Assembly (NCBI GenBank): GCA_030038755.1
Contig: JASHSK010000003.1
Coordinates: 1-43,663, forward strand
From: Gammaproteobacteria bacterium
Lineage (GTDB): Bacteria; Pseudomonadota; Gammaproteobacteria; Steroidobacterales; Steroidobacteraceae
Direction of reading: 5' to 3'
DNA length: 43,663 nucleotides
In this document: positions 1 to 12,085 of the stretch, in pieces
Numbering within the stretch: position 1 is the first letter of the stretch
Layout: the number at the start of each line of letters is the position of its first letter
Position numbers and translations under genes: made by a program
Notes under the pieces: generated by a model
Databases searched by the model: none
Told to the model about the DNA's origin: nothing
What the model saw: the letters and a program-made list of their open reading frames with translations, nothing else

Positions 1-1
1 G

Positions 2-661
2 CTGCGGCCCGATCTGATCGTGCGCCTGCCGGGCGGCAAGCAGATCGTGGTCGATGCGAAGGCGCCGCTGGCGGCCTATCTGGAGGCGACCGAGGCGGTC
101 GATGAGCAGGTGCGTGCGGCGCGACTGGCGGCGCACGCGCGCCAGGTGCGCGATCACATCAGCGCACTGGGCCGCAAGGGATACTGGGAGCAGTTCACGC
201 CGTCGCCCGAATTCGTCGTGATGTTCCTGCCAGGGGAGATGTTCTTCAGCGCAGCCCTGCAGGAAGACGCGGAATTGATCGAGTTCGGCGTGAATGAGAA
301 GGTCATTCCGGCGACCCCGACGACACTGATCGCACTGCTGCGCGCCGTGGCTTACGGCTGGCGCCAGGAGGCCCTCGCAGCCAATGCGCAGCAGGTCGCC
401 GATCTGGGCAGGGACCTGTTCACGCGCATCGGCGTGCTCGCGCGGCACTGGGGCGACGTCGGCGAACGGCTGGGCCGCGCCGTGGATGCCTACAACAAAT
501 CGGTCGTCACGCTCGAGTCGCGCGTGCTGGTGTCGGCGCGCCGCTTCCGCGAATTGAAGGCGGCGCCGGCTGATGCGCAGGAGCTGGCCGCGCAACCGGT
601 GGAGCTCGTGCCGCGCGCGCTGCAGGCCGAGGAGCTCGTGGACTCTTTGGAAGACTCCTGA
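2..661 (+). CDS. rmuC: DNA recombination protein RmuC, C-terminal part (5' truncated by window edge)
   Basis: Frame open to the left edge; [17 protein letters not shown]...[18 protein letters not shown]...[23 protein letters not shown] is the typical RmuC core. Confidence 0.93.
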   Translation: MRPDLIVRLPGGKQIVVDAKAPLAAYLEATEAVDEQVRAARLAAHARQVRDHISALGRKGYWEQFTPSPEFVVMFLPGEMFFSAALQEDAELIEFGVNEKVIPATPTTLIALLRAVAYGWRQEALAANAQQVADLGRDLFTRIGVLARHWGDVGERLGRAVDAYNKSVVTLESRVLVSARRFRELKAAPADAQELAAQPVELVPRALQAEELVDSLEDS

Positions 662-669
662 GTTGCCGC

Positions 670-1206
670 ATGAGCGTACGACCGGTTTTGCGCATGGGTG
701 ATCCGCTGCTGCTGCGGGTCAGCGAGTCCGTGGAGCGGCTGGATAGCGCGCAGCTGCGCGAGCTGCTGGTGGATATGCGCGACACGATGGCGGCGCTGAA
801 CGGCGCGGGCCTGGCCGCCCCGCAGATCGGTGTGTCGTTGCGCGTGGTGATCTTCGGTACGGGTGCGCCCAACCCGCGTTATCCGGACGCAGAGGTCGTG
901 CCCCCGACGGTGCTGATCAATCCGCACCTGGAGCCGATCGGCGAGCAGCTCGAGCCGGGGTGGGAGGGCTGCCTGTCCGTGCCCGGCATGCGCGGGCTCG
1001 TGCCACGCTACCGTCAGGTGCGTTATCGCGGTGTCGACGAGCAGGGGCGCACGATCGACCGGCGTGTCGGCGGCTTTCACGCGCGGGTCGTGCAGCATGA
1101 GGTCGATCATCTCGACGGGGTGCTCTATCCAATGCGCATCACCGACATGCGCTACTTCGGTTTCAACGAGGAACTATTTCCCGATCAGCAACTGCAGGAC
1201 GACTGA
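670..1206 (+). CDS. def: Peptide deformylase
   Basis: [18 protein letters not shown] and [12 protein letters not shown] motifs. Confidence 0.96.
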   Translation: MSVRPVLRMGDPLLLRVSESVERLDSAQLRELLVDMRDTMAALNGAGLAAPQIGVSLRVVIFGTGAPNPRYPDAEVVPPTVLINPHLEPIGEQLEPGWEGCLSVPGMRGLVPRYRQVRYRGVDEQGRTIDRRVGGFHARVVQHEVDHLDGVLYPMRITDMRYFGFNEELFPDQQLQDD

Positions 1207-1212
1207 GCCTCA

Positions 1213-1548
1213 ATGCCACCAACTTCCCAAGGGCCATCACGACCGACCCCGTCATCGCCAACCCCGTCATCGCCGACGCACGCGCAGCTGCAGCAGTCGC
1301 TCGAGCGGCTGCATGCGGCGCTCGCGACTTCGCCGGAGGTGGATGCGCGCTCGCGCGCGCTGTTGCACGCGCTACTCGACGATATCCGCCGGCTGCTGGC
1401 GGCATCCAGGCACACACCCGCGGAGCAGGCTCTCGAGAGCGCGCCTCGACGGCTGGCGGATCTGGCGGTCCAGTTCGAGGCGCGCCACCCGGCGCTGGCC
1501 GGCAGCGTGCGCCAGTTCGTCGATCTGCTCGGACGTGCCGGACTGTGA
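1213..1548 (+). CDS. DUF4404-like small protein
   Basis: QLQQSLERLHAAL...LLHALLDDIRRLL heptad-like pattern, C-terminal HPALAGSVRQFVDLLGRAGL. Confidence 0.6.
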   Translation: MPPTSQGPSRPTPSSPTPSSPTHAQLQQSLERLHAALATSPEVDARSRALLHALLDDIRRLLAASRHTPAEQALESAPRRLADLAVQFEARHPALAGSVRQFVDLLGRAGL

Positions 1549-1585
1549 ACTGATGCGCCACCGCGCCAGGCGCAAGGGCCGCCTG

Positions 1586-1623
1586 GCGCGAGCCGGCCGT
1601 TTGGGCGCGAGCCGGCCGTTTGG
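1586..1623. repeat. 19-bp perfect tandem duplication (GCGCGAGCCGGCCGTTTGG x2)
   Basis: Copies at 1586-1604 and 1605-1623, in the convergent intergenic gap. Confidence 0.95.
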
Positions 1624-1646
1624 CGCGCGGGCACCTGGGCGGGCAG

Positions 1647-2519
1647 CTAGGCCGGCGGCCCGTCCTGTCGCCCGGCGCGCTGCTGCAGGCGCGCGCGCCG
1701 CTGCGCGAAGATCTGCGTGAGCTGGGTCTTCTGCGCCGGCGTCAGCACGTTGTACAGCGCCAGCTGTGTCTGCGTCGCGCGCTGGATGCGAGCGGCCGCG
1801 CGATCCTTCGCCGCCTGCACGGCGCGTGCATAGTTGGGATCTCCCGGGTTGCGCAGGGCGGCCAGCTCCTGGCGATTGGCCGCCGCACGAGCCGCGCGAT
1901 TGCCGGCCGCACCTCCGGCCGCACCGGCATTGGCCGCACCGCCTGCCTGGCTTTCACGCTGCTGGCGGGCGCTGGTGCGCGCGGTCATGAGGATGGTGCG
2001 CACGCGCGTTCGCTGCGCATCCGAGAGATTCAGCTGACGAAAGGCCCTGAGCAGCGGCGCGTCCAGCCGAATCGCGGCCAGGGCTGGACCACGGCCCATG
2101 CCGGGCCGCCCGAAGCGGCCGCCGGGGCCACGATTCCGACCCTCGCGCCAGCCCCGCCCGTCGCCGTCGTGCCGGCGATGCGAGCCACGGTGCCAGTCGT
2201 GGCGGCGATCGTGGCGCCAGCGCTGCGGTCCGCCACGGCCCCCGTCGAATCCGCGTCCCTGGAAGCCCCGATCAAGGCCACCGCGGCCATCGCGTGCGAA
2301 GGGACGCTGCCGGCTCCCCGGACCCTGGTTCTGGCCTGCGCTCTGGCCCTGGTCCTGCCCACCGCTCTGGCCCGTGTCCTGCGGCTGCTGCGTCGTGGGA
2401 GCGCTGCCGTCCGCAGCGTTGCCGCCGTCCTGGGCGAGCGCCCAGGTGCCGCTTGCGAGCGCTGCCACGGCGAGCGCCGCCACCCAACCCCTGATCCTTC
2501 CCGTCGGTCGCGTTGCCAT
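1647..2519 (-). CDS. Exported Arg/Gly-rich protein with Spy/CpxP-like LTPAQ helices
   Basis: Signal-peptide-like N-terminus (VAALAVAALASGTWALAQ), low-complexity RGGxRRG linker, C-terminal LNLSDAQRTRVRTIL...LYNVLTPAQKTQLTQIFAQRRARL. Confidence 0.6.
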   Translation of the reverse strand: MATRPTGRIRGWVAALAVAALASGTWALAQDGGNAADGSAPTTQQPQDTGQSGGQDQGQSAGQNQGPGSRQRPFARDGRGGLDRGFQGRGFDGGRGGPQRWRHDRRHDWHRGSHRRHDGDGRGWREGRNRGPGGRFGRPGMGRGPALAAIRLDAPLLRAFRQLNLSDAQRTRVRTILMTARTSARQQRESQAGGAANAGAAGGAAGNRAARAAANRQELAALRNPGDPNYARAVQAAKDRAAARIQRATQTQLALYNVLTPAQKTQLTQIFAQRRARLQQRAGRQDGPPA

Positions 2520-2639
2520 AATCAGTCGTACCTCATCGAATACTGGCCTCGTGCATGCAAACGCGGCAGCGATGCGCCGGTGGACAGCGCCGCTGTCGAT
2601 GGATGTGAACCTGGGTCAAGAAATCGGCGGTGTGCGCCA

Positions 2640-2755
2640 GCCACCGCTTGGCCGACCCGGCCCGGGGAGGCCAGGGTCGGGCAGGTCGAGGCCGGGAAGG
2701 CCAGGGCCGGGAAGGCAGGCCCGGCCGGGAAGGGCGGGCACGGTCAGTGCATCGG
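2640..2755. repeat. G-rich degenerate tandem repeat (GGCCAGGGYCGGGMAGG-like)
   Basis: Repeated GGCCGGGAAGGCCAGG units between the start of the Spy-like gene and the stop of typA. Confidence 0.7.
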
Positions 2756-4579
2756 TCAGGTCGGTACCGCATCCTCGCGCGCGGCCCGTCGTCGCTGCTG
2801 CGCCGAGAGATGCCGTTTGCGCAGACGAATACTCTGTGGCGTGACCTCGACCAGCTCATCCTCGGCGATGAATTCCACGGCGTACTCGAGCGTCAGCGGG
2901 ATCGGCGGCGTCAGCAGCACGTTCTCGTCCTTGCCGGCCGCGCGGATGTTGGTGAGCTTCTTGGTGCGGATGGGATTGACGACCAGATCGTTGTCGCGGC
3001 TGTGGATGCCGATGATCATGCCCTCGTAGAGCCGCTCGCCGGGGCCGACGAACAGCCGGCCGCGCTCCTGCAGCGCGAACAGCGCGTAGGCAACGGCCTC
3101 GCCATCCTCGTTGCTGACGAGCACGCCGTTGCGCCGCTCGGGAATTTCGCCCTTGACCGCGCCATAACCGTCGAAGATGTGGCTCATGAGCCCCGTTCCT
3201 CGCGTGAGCGTCATGAACTCGCCCTGAAAGCCGATGAGGCCGCGCGCCGGCACGCGATAGTCGAGCCGCGTGCGCCCGTTGCCGGCCATCGCCATGTCCG
3301 CGAGCTCGGCGCGCCGCTCACCGAGCGCCTGCATGACGGCGCCCTGGTGCGCCTCCTCGACATCCACGGTCAGTGCCTCGAACGGCTCGAGCCACTCGCC
3401 ATCGACCAGCCGGCGCAGCACCTGCGGCTTGCCCACCGCGAGCTCGTAGCCCTCGCGGCGCATATTCTCGATGAGGATCGTCAGATGCAGCTCACCGCGG
3501 CCCAGCACGCGGAACACATCGGCGTCCTCCGTGTCCTCGACGCGCAGCGCGACGTTGCCCTGCAGCTCGCGGTACAGGCGCTCGCGCAACTGGCGACTGG
3601 TGACGAATTTGCCTTCGCGTCCGGCCAGCGGGGAGGTATTGACCTGGAAGGTCATGGCGAGTGTCGGCTCATCGACGCGGATCGGCGGCAGAGCCTCGGG
3701 CTGCGCGGGGTCACACACCGTCACACCGATGTTGATCGCCTCGATGCCGGTGACCGCGACGATATCGCCGGCGGCGGCGGACTCGACCGGCGCGCGCGCG
3801 AGGCCGGTGAACGCGAGCACCTGCCCGACCTTCGCGCTGCCACGATCCTCGTCCCCATAGCGCAGCGCGACGTTGCTGCCGGGCAGGAGGGTACCGCGGC
3901 GGATGCGGCCGATGCCGATGCGCCCGACATAGGAGTTGTAATCGAGCGTGCAGATCTGCAGCTGCAGCGGCGCGTCGAGCTCGGCGGGCGGTGGCGGCAC
4001 GTACTGCAGGATCGCCTCGAACAGCGCGGTCATGTCCGGCTCGCGGCGCGTGAGATCGGTGCTGGCCCAGCCCTGCAGCGCCGAGGCGTAAATGACCGGA
4101 AAGTCGAGCTGCGCATCGCTCGCCCCGAGCCGGTCGAACAGCTCGAAGGTCTGATCGATCACCCAGCCGGCGCGCTCGCCGGGGCGATCGATCTTGTTGA
4201 CCACGACGATGGCCTTGTGGCCGAGCGCCAGCGCCTTGCGCGTCACGAAGCGCGTCTGCGGCATCGGTCCCTCGACCGCATCGACCAGCAGCAGCACGCC
4301 GTCGACCATCGACAGCACGCGCTCGACCTCCCCGCCGAAGTCGGCGTGGCCCGGCGTGTCCACGATGTTGATGCGCGTGCCGGCGTATTCGATGGCGCAG
4401 TTCTTTGCGAGGATGGTGATGCCGCGCTCGCGCTCGATGGCGTTGGAGTCCATGATGCGCTCGCCGACCTTCTCGTGGGCGGCGAACGTGCCGGACTGTT
4501 TCAGCAGGCAGTCGACCAGCGTCGTCTTGCCGTGATCGACGTGCGCGATGATGGCGATGTTGCGGATCGGGCGTTGCAT
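2756..4579 (-). CDS. typA: Translational GTPase TypA/BipA
   Basis: [46 protein letters not shown] motifs; full length. Confidence 0.97.
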   Translation of the reverse strand: MQRPIRNIAIIAHVDHGKTTLVDCLLKQSGTFAAHEKVGERIMDSNAIERERGITILAKNCAIEYAGTRINIVDTPGHADFGGEVERVLSMVDGVLLLVDAVEGPMPQTRFVTRKALALGHKAIVVVNKIDRPGERAGWVIDQTFELFDRLGASDAQLDFPVIYASALQGWASTDLTRREPDMTALFEAILQYVPPPPAELDAPLQLQICTLDYNSYVGRIGIGRIRRGTLLPGSNVALRYGDEDRGSAKVGQVLAFTGLARAPVESAAAGDIVAVTGIEAINIGVTVCDPAQPEALPPIRVDEPTLAMTFQVNTSPLAGREGKFVTSRQLRERLYRELQGNVALRVEDTEDADVFRVLGRGELHLTILIENMRREGYELAVGKPQVLRRLVDGEWLEPFEALTVDVEEAHQGAVMQALGERRAELADMAMAGNGRTRLDYRVPARGLIGFQGEFMTLTRGTGLMSHIFDGYGAVKGEIPERRNGVLVSNEDGEAVAYALFALQERGRLFVGPGERLYEGMIIGIHSRDNDLVVNPIRTKKLTNIRAAGKDENVLLTPPIPLTLEYAVEFIAEDELVEVTPQSIRLRKRHLSAQQRRRAAREDAVPT

Positions 4580-4929
4580 ATCGGGATCGGTGCCGGTGCC
4601 GCCGCCGGCGTGCGGCGTGGCGCGCCGGCTGCACAGCGCGCGTCCGCAGCGCGCCGGCGCGCTTGCAAAAGGGCAGGGAGGGTAACAGAACCGGCGCGCG
4701 GAAGCGAAACGGGGCGCTGCGGCGCGCAGCGGCGCCTTGATTCCGCCGATCGAGACCCTATGCTGACCTGATCAGTACCGTCTCCACACCACATGGGGCT
4801 TCGCGACGCGACGCGTCGTACACGGCGGGGGCGACCCGCGCGACGTACGCGCCGGGCGCCCGTGGGACGGCGGGTGTCGGCCACGGCCCCACAGCCTCGG
4901 CTGCCGGCCAGGGGGAGCTGCTGCGCAGT

Positions 4930-6711
<1,782 letters not shown>

Positions 6712-6762
6712 ATCGCTGTACAATGGGCGCAGTACTGATAGCGCTTCACGAGTGACGCCCCC

Positions 6763-7062
6763 ATGGATGAAGCTGCCGACACCTTCGATTCCGCGTTCGC
6801 CAAGGCCGTCGATCTGGGTAATCGTCTGGCGGGCAAGGACAAGGAAGCCGACCTGTGGGACATCGCCGACGGGCTGCTGGCCGGCGCCGTTCAGTATTGG
6901 CTGTATTCGCGCCAACCCTGCGGAGATGAGCGCTGCGAGGACTGCGCGCCGATCAGCACCGCGGATGCCCGCCTCGCGGAGCTCAAGCGTCTCATCGATC
7001 AGCTCGCCGCCGAGAGCGAGTACTTTCACGCGCCCACCGACTCGAACGCCGGGCGGGCGTAA
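6763..7062 (+). CDS. Small hypothetical protein
   Basis: 99 aa ORF with a CGDERCEDC cysteine cluster, 51 nt after the ABC transporter. Confidence 0.6.
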   Translation: MDEAADTFDSAFAKAVDLGNRLAGKDKEADLWDIADGLLAGAVQYWLYSRQPCGDERCEDCAPISTADARLAELKRLIDQLAAESEYFHAPTDSNAGRA

Positions 7063-7123
7063 GCAGCGCCGCTCGGGTTGACGCGCTCGCTAGGCCCGCC
7101 CGGCGCCTAGGCCCGCCCGGCGC
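7048..7123. terminator. Inverted repeat with a duplicated right arm between convergent genes
   Basis: GCCGGGCGGGC (7048-7058) is complementary to GCCCGCCCGGC at 7094-7104 and again at 7111-7121; 17-bp tandem duplication 7090-7106/7107-7123. Confidence 0.5.
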
Positions 7124-8399
7124 CGATGACCTCGGTGAGCGCCGCCTCGAGCCGCTCGAGGCCCTCGTGCAGCAACTCATCACTGATGGTCAGCGGGGCC
7201 AGCAACCGGATCACGTTGCCGTACAGGCCGCAGGCGAGGATCACGAGGCCATGGCGCGCGGCGGCGAGCACCAGCGCGCGGGTGGTGTCCGCGTCCGGCT
7301 GATCAGCGCGGCCGTCCTTCACCAGCTCGAACGCCAGCATCGCTCCGAGGCCGCGCACCTCTCCGATGGCGGCATGGCGTCGCTGCAGCTCGATGAGGCG
7401 CGCGCGCACGCTCTGCCCGAGCCGCTCGGCGCGCTCGAGCAGACGCTCCTCGTCGATCACCTGCAGAACGGCGAGCGCCGCGGCGCACGCCGGTGGCGAG
7501 CCGGCGAACGTGCCGCCCAGCCCGCCGGGCGGCGGCGCATCCATGATCTGCGCCTTGCCGATCACGCCCGACAGCGGCAGACCTCCGGCGATGCTCTTGG
7601 CCACGGTGATCAGGTCGGGCTCGACGCCCGCATGCTCGATCGCGAACAGTCGCCCCGTGCGTCCCATTCCGCACTGGATCTCATCGGCGATCAGCACGAT
7701 GCCATGCCGGTCGCACAGCGCGCGCAGCGCACGCAGAAACTCGCACGGCGCGACGTAGAAGCCGCCCTCGCCGATCACCGGCTCGATGATGAGCGCGGCG
7801 ATGCGCGCCGGATCCACCTCGCTCCTGAAGAGCTGCTCGATCGCCTCGAGCGACTGTGCGGCCGAGATGCCGTGGTAGCTCATCGGAAAGGGAACGTGGT
7901 AGACCTCGGGAAGCAGGGCTCCGAAGCCGCTCTTGTAGGGCTGCACCTTGCCCGTGAGCGTCATGGCCGCAAACGTGCGGCCGTGAAAGGCGCCGGTGAA
8001 GGCGATCACGCCGGAACGCCGCGTGTGGTAGCGCGCGATCTTCAGCGCATTCTCGACCGCCTCCGCCCCGGTGGAGAAAAAGATGCTCTTCTTGGGCGTC
8101 GGACCCGGTGCCAGGGCATTGAGGCGCTCGGCCAGCGCCACGTAGGACTCGTAGGGCGTGACCTGGAAGCAGGCGTGCGTGAGGTGCTCGAGCTGCGCCT
8201 GCACCGCCGCGATCACCCGCGGGTGCAGGTGCCCGGTGTTCAGCACCGAGATGCCGCTGGCGAAGTCCACGTAGCGGCGCTTCTCCACGTCCCACAGCTC
8301 CGCGTTGCGGGCGCGCTCGGCGTACACCGGCAGGGCGCTGGAGATCCCGCGGGCGACCGCCGCGCCGCGCCGGCGGTGCAATTCCTCATTGTCGGACAT
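7107..8399 (-). CDS. gabT: 4-aminobutyrate aminotransferase-like class III aminotransferase
   Basis: STGAEAVENALKIAR, FTGAFHGRTFAAMTLTGK, LIADEIQCGMGRTG, TVAKSIAGGLPLSGVIGK. Confidence 0.92.
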   Translation of the reverse strand: MSDNEELHRRRGAAVARGISSALPVYAERARNAELWDVEKRRYVDFASGISVLNTGHLHPRVIAAVQAQLEHLTHACFQVTPYESYVALAERLNALAPGPTPKKSIFFSTGAEAVENALKIARYHTRRSGVIAFTGAFHGRTFAAMTLTGKVQPYKSGFGALLPEVYHVPFPMSYHGISAAQSLEAIEQLFRSEVDPARIAALIIEPVIGEGGFYVAPCEFLRALRALCDRHGIVLIADEIQCGMGRTGRLFAIEHAGVEPDLITVAKSIAGGLPLSGVIGKAQIMDAPPPGGLGGTFAGSPPACAAALAVLQVIDEERLLERAERLGQSVRARLIELQRRHAAIGEVRGLGAMLAFELVKDGRADQPDADTTRALVLAAARHGLVILACGLYGNVIRLLAPLTISDELLHEGLERLEAALTEVIGAGRA

Positions 8400-8494
8400 G
8401 AGCGCCCTCCGCAGCCGCCGGGGCGCACCATGCGGCCGGACGGTCGATGCCGGCGACTATAAGCCAACCTCATAAGCTCAAAACCCGGATTTGT

Positions 8495-8523
8495 TTGCCG
8501 GGGGGGAGCCGCGTCGCTAGAAT
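8495..8523 (+). promoter_or_regulatory. Candidate sigma70-type promoter for the downstream reductase
   Basis: TTGCCG (8495-8500) - 17 nt - TAGAAT (8518-8523), 37 nt before the TTG start. Confidence 0.4.
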
Positions 8524-8559
8524 CGCGCGCCGCAACGAGCAAGACCGTGAGACAGCGCC

Positions 8560-9675
8560 TTGAATGACCAGGTAAACTCGGGCCCGAACGGCCCCGCCGC
8601 CGCAGCGGGGAGCAGCGAGCATGCGGGCATCGGCGCCAACGGGACGGCCATCCATACCGAGGTCGTGGTCATCGGAGCCGGGCCCGCGGGTCTGTTCCAG
8701 GTGTTCGAGCTGGGCCTGCTCGGCATCAAATCGCACATCATCGACTCGCTGCCGCAGCCCGGCGGGCAGTGCACCGAGCTCTACCCCGACAAGCCGATCT
8801 ACGACATCCCGGCACTACCGGTGTGCGGAGCGCGCGAGCTGATCGATCGGCTGATGCAGCAGATCCGGCCCTTCGGAGCCGAATTTCACCTCGGCGAGGA
8901 AGCCGTGCAGCTCGAGCGGCGCGAGGACGGGCGCTTTCGCCTGGTGACCAGCGCCGGCACCGTGTTCGACACGGGCGCCGTAGTGGTCGCCGCGGGGGTG
9001 GGCTCGTTCCAGCCGCGCCGTCTGGGGCTCGAGGACGCCGCGCAGTTCGAGGGCACGCAGATTCACTACCGCGTCAAGAGTGCCGCCGATTTCCACGGCC
9101 GCAAGCTGGTGATCTTCGGCGGCGGGGATTCGGCGCTCGACTGGACGCTCGATCTGGCGCCCAAGGCCTCCAGCATCGCGCTGGTGCACCGACGGCCGGA
9201 TTTTCGCGGCGCGCCTGCGACCGCCGAGCGCGTGCGTGCGCTCGTGGCCGAGGGTCGGCTGCGCTTCATCGAGGGGCTCGCGCACGCGCTGCAGGCCGAG
9301 GCGGGCGCCCTGAAGGGAGTTCAGGTGAAGGCGGCCGGCGGGGAGCTGCAGCTGCTGGATGCCGAGCATCTGCTGGTATTTTTCGGGCTCGCGCCCAAGC
9401 TCGGCCCGATCGCAGAGTGGGGTCTCGATCTCGACAGGAAGGCGATCCGGGTCGATACGGAAAAATTCCAGAGCAACATCCCCGGTGTGTTCGCGATCGG
9501 CGACATCAACACGTACCCCGGCAAGAAGAAGCTCATCCTTTCGTCGTTCCATGAGGCCGCGCTCGCGGCGTTTGCGATCCAGCATCATCTGTATCCGGCG
9601 AAGAAACAGTTCCTGCAGTACACCACCACCAGCCCGGCGATGCAGAAGCGTCTGGGCGTGACCGTGACAGCCTGA
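8560..9675 (+). CDS. NAD(P)/FAD-dependent oxidoreductase, TrxR-like ferredoxin-NADP+ reductase
   Basis: VVVIGAGPAGLFQVFELG, LPQPGGQCTELYPDKPIYDIPALP, IFGGGDSALDW, FAIGDINTYPGKKKLILSSFHEAALAA; TTG start. Confidence 0.9.
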   Translation: MNDQVNSGPNGPAAAAGSSEHAGIGANGTAIHTEVVVIGAGPAGLFQVFELGLLGIKSHIIDSLPQPGGQCTELYPDKPIYDIPALPVCGARELIDRLMQQIRPFGAEFHLGEEAVQLERREDGRFRLVTSAGTVFDTGAVVVAAGVGSFQPRRLGLEDAAQFEGTQIHYRVKSAADFHGRKLVIFGGGDSALDWTLDLAPKASSIALVHRRPDFRGAPATAERVRALVAEGRLRFIEGLAHALQAEAGALKGVQVKAAGGELQLLDAEHLLVFFGLAPKLGPIAEWGLDLDRKAIRVDTEKFQSNIPGVFAIGDINTYPGKKKLILSSFHEAALAAFAIQHHLYPAKKQFLQYTTTSPAMQKRLGVTVTA

Positions 9676-9688
9676 GGAAACGCGGCCG

Positions 9689-10543
9689 ATGGATGCGCGG
9701 CTCGCCGAGCTGCTGCGGTTGCTGGAGCTGGAGCGGCTGGAGAACGATCTGTTCCGCGGCGCCAGCCGCGATATCGGAGCCCCGCAGGTATTCGGCGGCC
9801 AGGTGCTTGGCCAGGCGCTGCGCGCGGCCTACGCGACGGTTCAGTCCGCGCAGCAGGCGCACTCGCTGCATGCCTACTTCCTCAAGCGCGGCGACTTCGA
9901 CGCGCCGATCGTCTACTTCGTGGACCGCAGCCGCGACGGACACAGCTTCTCCAACCGGCGTGTGACCGCGATCCAGCACGGTCAGCAGATCTTCCACATG
10001 GCCGCATCGTTTCAGCTGCCGCAACCGGGCGTCGAGCATCAGTTGCCGATGCCGCAGGTTCCGGCCCCCGAGGCGCTCGCGGGCACCGCGCTGCCGACGG
10101 CCGCCGAGCTCGAGGCTATGCCCGAGAAGATGCGCGAATACTACCGGCGCGAGCGGCCATTCGAGTTCCGGTGGGTTCCCGAGCTTGCCGCCGCGGCGGA
10201 ACCGGTGACGAGCCAGCAGGTATGGGTGCGCGCCGTCGACCGTCTGCCGCCGGACGATGCCCTGCACCGCTGCCTGCTCGCCTATGCCTCGGATTTCCAC
10301 CTGCTGCGCACCGCCACGCGGCCGCACGCGGCGCTGTTCAGCAGCGGCCGGCGCTTTCTGGCGAGCATCGATCATGCCATGTGGTTTCACTGGCCGGTGC
10401 GCGTCGATGAATGGTTTCTGTACGCCACGGACAGCCCGAGCGCCTCGGGCTCGCGCGGCTTTGCACGCGGAAGCATCTTCGCGCGCGATGGGCGCCTGGT
10501 GGCGAGCACCGCGCAGGAAGGGCTGATGCGCGTCTCGCCCTAG
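9689..10543 (+). CDS. tesB: Acyl-CoA thioesterase II
   Basis: QVFGGQVLGQALRAAYATV, HSLHAYFLKRGD, SLDHAMWFH-like SIDHAMWFHWPVRVDEWFLY. Confidence 0.93.
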   Translation: MDARLAELLRLLELERLENDLFRGASRDIGAPQVFGGQVLGQALRAAYATVQSAQQAHSLHAYFLKRGDFDAPIVYFVDRSRDGHSFSNRRVTAIQHGQQIFHMAASFQLPQPGVEHQLPMPQVPAPEALAGTALPTAAELEAMPEKMREYYRRERPFEFRWVPELAAAAEPVTSQQVWVRAVDRLPPDDALHRCLLAYASDFHLLRTATRPHAALFSSGRRFLASIDHAMWFHWPVRVDEWFLYATDSPSASGSRGFARGSIFARDGRLVASTAQEGLMRVSP

Positions 10544-10552
10544 CCGCGGCCA

Positions 10553-10640
10553 CCTGCAGCAGCCGCCGCAGCAGCCACTGCAGCAGCCACCCGCAGCAGC
10601 CGCCCGCGGCAGCCGCCCGCAGCAGCCCCCGGCAGCGGTC
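10553..10640. repeat. GCAGCAGCC-rich degenerate short tandem repeat
   Basis: Repeated CAGCAGCCGCC/CAGCAGCCACC units between convergent tesB and the FAD oxidase. Confidence 0.8.
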
Positions 10641-10642
10641 CG

Positions 10643-12085
10643 CTACAGCAGCTTGCCGGGATTCATGATCCCGTTGGGATCGAGCGCGCGCTTGATGGCG
10701 CGCATCGCGGCCAGCGTCGCGGGCGGAGCGTAGCGCGCGAGCTCTTCGCGCTTGCTGCGGCCGATGCCGTGCTCGGCGCTGATGCTGCCGTCGAAGCGCA
10801 CGACCAGGTCGTGGATCGCGCGGCGCACCTGTGGCTCGAGCGCGAGGAATGCTGCCGCCGCGGCGTCGGCGGCCGCGGCGCCGGGAGCCGCAGCTTCGCA
10901 CAGCAGGTTGAAGTGCAGATTGCCGTCGCCGGCGTGGCCGTAGCACACCAGTCGGCTGGCGGGGACGTGCTCGGCGACCCAGCTGGCCGCCTCGGCGATG
11001 AATTGCGGCAACCTCGCCACCGGCACGCTGATGTCGTGGCGGATGTTCGCACCGGCCAGGCGCTGTGCCTCGGGCACCGTCTCGCGCAGCCGCCAGAACG
11101 CCGCGCGCACGCGCTCGCTGGTGGCGAGCGCAGCGTCGCGCACCAGAGCGCGTTCCGACCCCTGCGCGAGTGCTTCCTGCAGCAGCTCGGCGAGCGGCTC
11201 ATCGCCCGAAGAGGTCAGCTCGCACAGTACATACCAGGGATGGGCGCTGCCCAGCGGATCGGTCACGCCGGGGATGTGCCGCACGGTCAGCTCCACGGCG
11301 ATGCGTGGCAGCAGCTCGAAGGCGCTGAGGCGCTCGCCGCCGGCGGAGCGCAGCAGCCCGAGCAGTGCCACGGCGTCTGCGGGCGCCGCGATGGCAACGA
11401 AGGCCGTGGCGCTCGCGCGCGGCTGCGGCCAGAGCTTCAGCGTCGCCGCGGTGATCACGCCGAGCGTGCCCTCCGAGCCGATCAGCAGTGATTTGAGGTC
11501 GTAGCCGGTGTTGTCCTTGCGCAGCGAGCGCAACGCGTGCAGCTCGCTGCCATCGCCGAGCACCGCCTCGATGCCGAGCACCAGCTCACGCGCCATCCCA
11601 TAGCGCAGTACGTGCACACCGCCGGCGTTGGTCGCCAGGTTGCCGCCGATCTGGCAGCTGCCCTCGGACCCGAGGCTCAGCGGGAACAATCGCCCGGCCG
11701 CGCCCGCCGCTTGCTGCACTTGCGCCAGCACGCAGCCGGCCTCCGCGGTCATGGAGAAGTCATCCGCCTCGACATGGCGCACCCGGTTCATGCGGCGCAT
11801 GAGCATCAGCAGCTGCCGTCCCGACTCGTCGGGGGTCGCCCCCCCGCAATAGCCGGTATTACCCCCCTGCGGCACCAGGCCGATGCGGTGCTGATTGCAC
11901 CAGCGCACGATCGCGGCGACCTGTTCGAAGTTGCGCGGCAGCACGACGGCGAGCGCGCGACCGTGATAGCGGGCGTGGTGATCCACCAGCACCGGGGCGG
12001 TTGCGGACGCGTCGGTCAGCAGCCCCTGCGGGCCGAGCAGCGCGCGCAGCTCCTGCTGCAGCCCCGCGTCGCTCACGGCGCTCAC
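10643..12085 (-). CDS. FAD-binding oxidase of the D-lactate/D-2-hydroxyglutarate dehydrogenase type
   Basis: VPQGGNTGYCGGATP, QIGGNLATNAGGVHVLRYG, DNTGYDLKSLLIGSEGTLGVIT, CYGHAGDGNLHFN, SAEHGIGRSKREEL; GTG start overlapping the upstream stop (GTGA). Confidence 0.92.
   Translation of the reverse strand: MSAVSDAGLQQELRALLGPQGLLTDASATAPVLVDHHARYHGRALAVVLPRNFEQVAAIVRWCNQHRIGLVPQGGNTGYCGGATPDESGRQLLMLMRRMNRVRHVEADDFSMTAEAGCVLAQVQQAAGAAGRLFPLSLGSEGSCQIGGNLATNAGGVHVLRYGMARELVLGIEAVLGDGSELHALRSLRKDNTGYDLKSLLIGSEGTLGVITAATLKLWPQPRASATAFVAIAAPADAVALLGLLRSAGGERLSAFELLPRIAVELTVRHIPGVTDPLGSAHPWYVLCELTSSGDEPLAELLQEALAQGSERALVRDAALATSERVRAAFWRLRETVPEAQRLAGANIRHDISVPVARLPQFIAEAASWVAEHVPASRLVCYGHAGDGNLHFNLLCEAAAPGAAAADAAAAAFLALEPQVRRAIHDLVVRFDGSISAEHGIGRSKREELARYAPPATLAAMRAIKRALDPNGIMNPGKLL

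Noticed and set aside
1620-3029. 469-aa plus-strand ORF
   Set aside because: Antisense to the Spy-like gene and typA; no domain and biased composition.
2630-4771. 713-aa plus-strand ORF
   Set aside because: Fully antisense to clear typA; typical shadow ORF of high-GC coding DNA, no recognisable domain.
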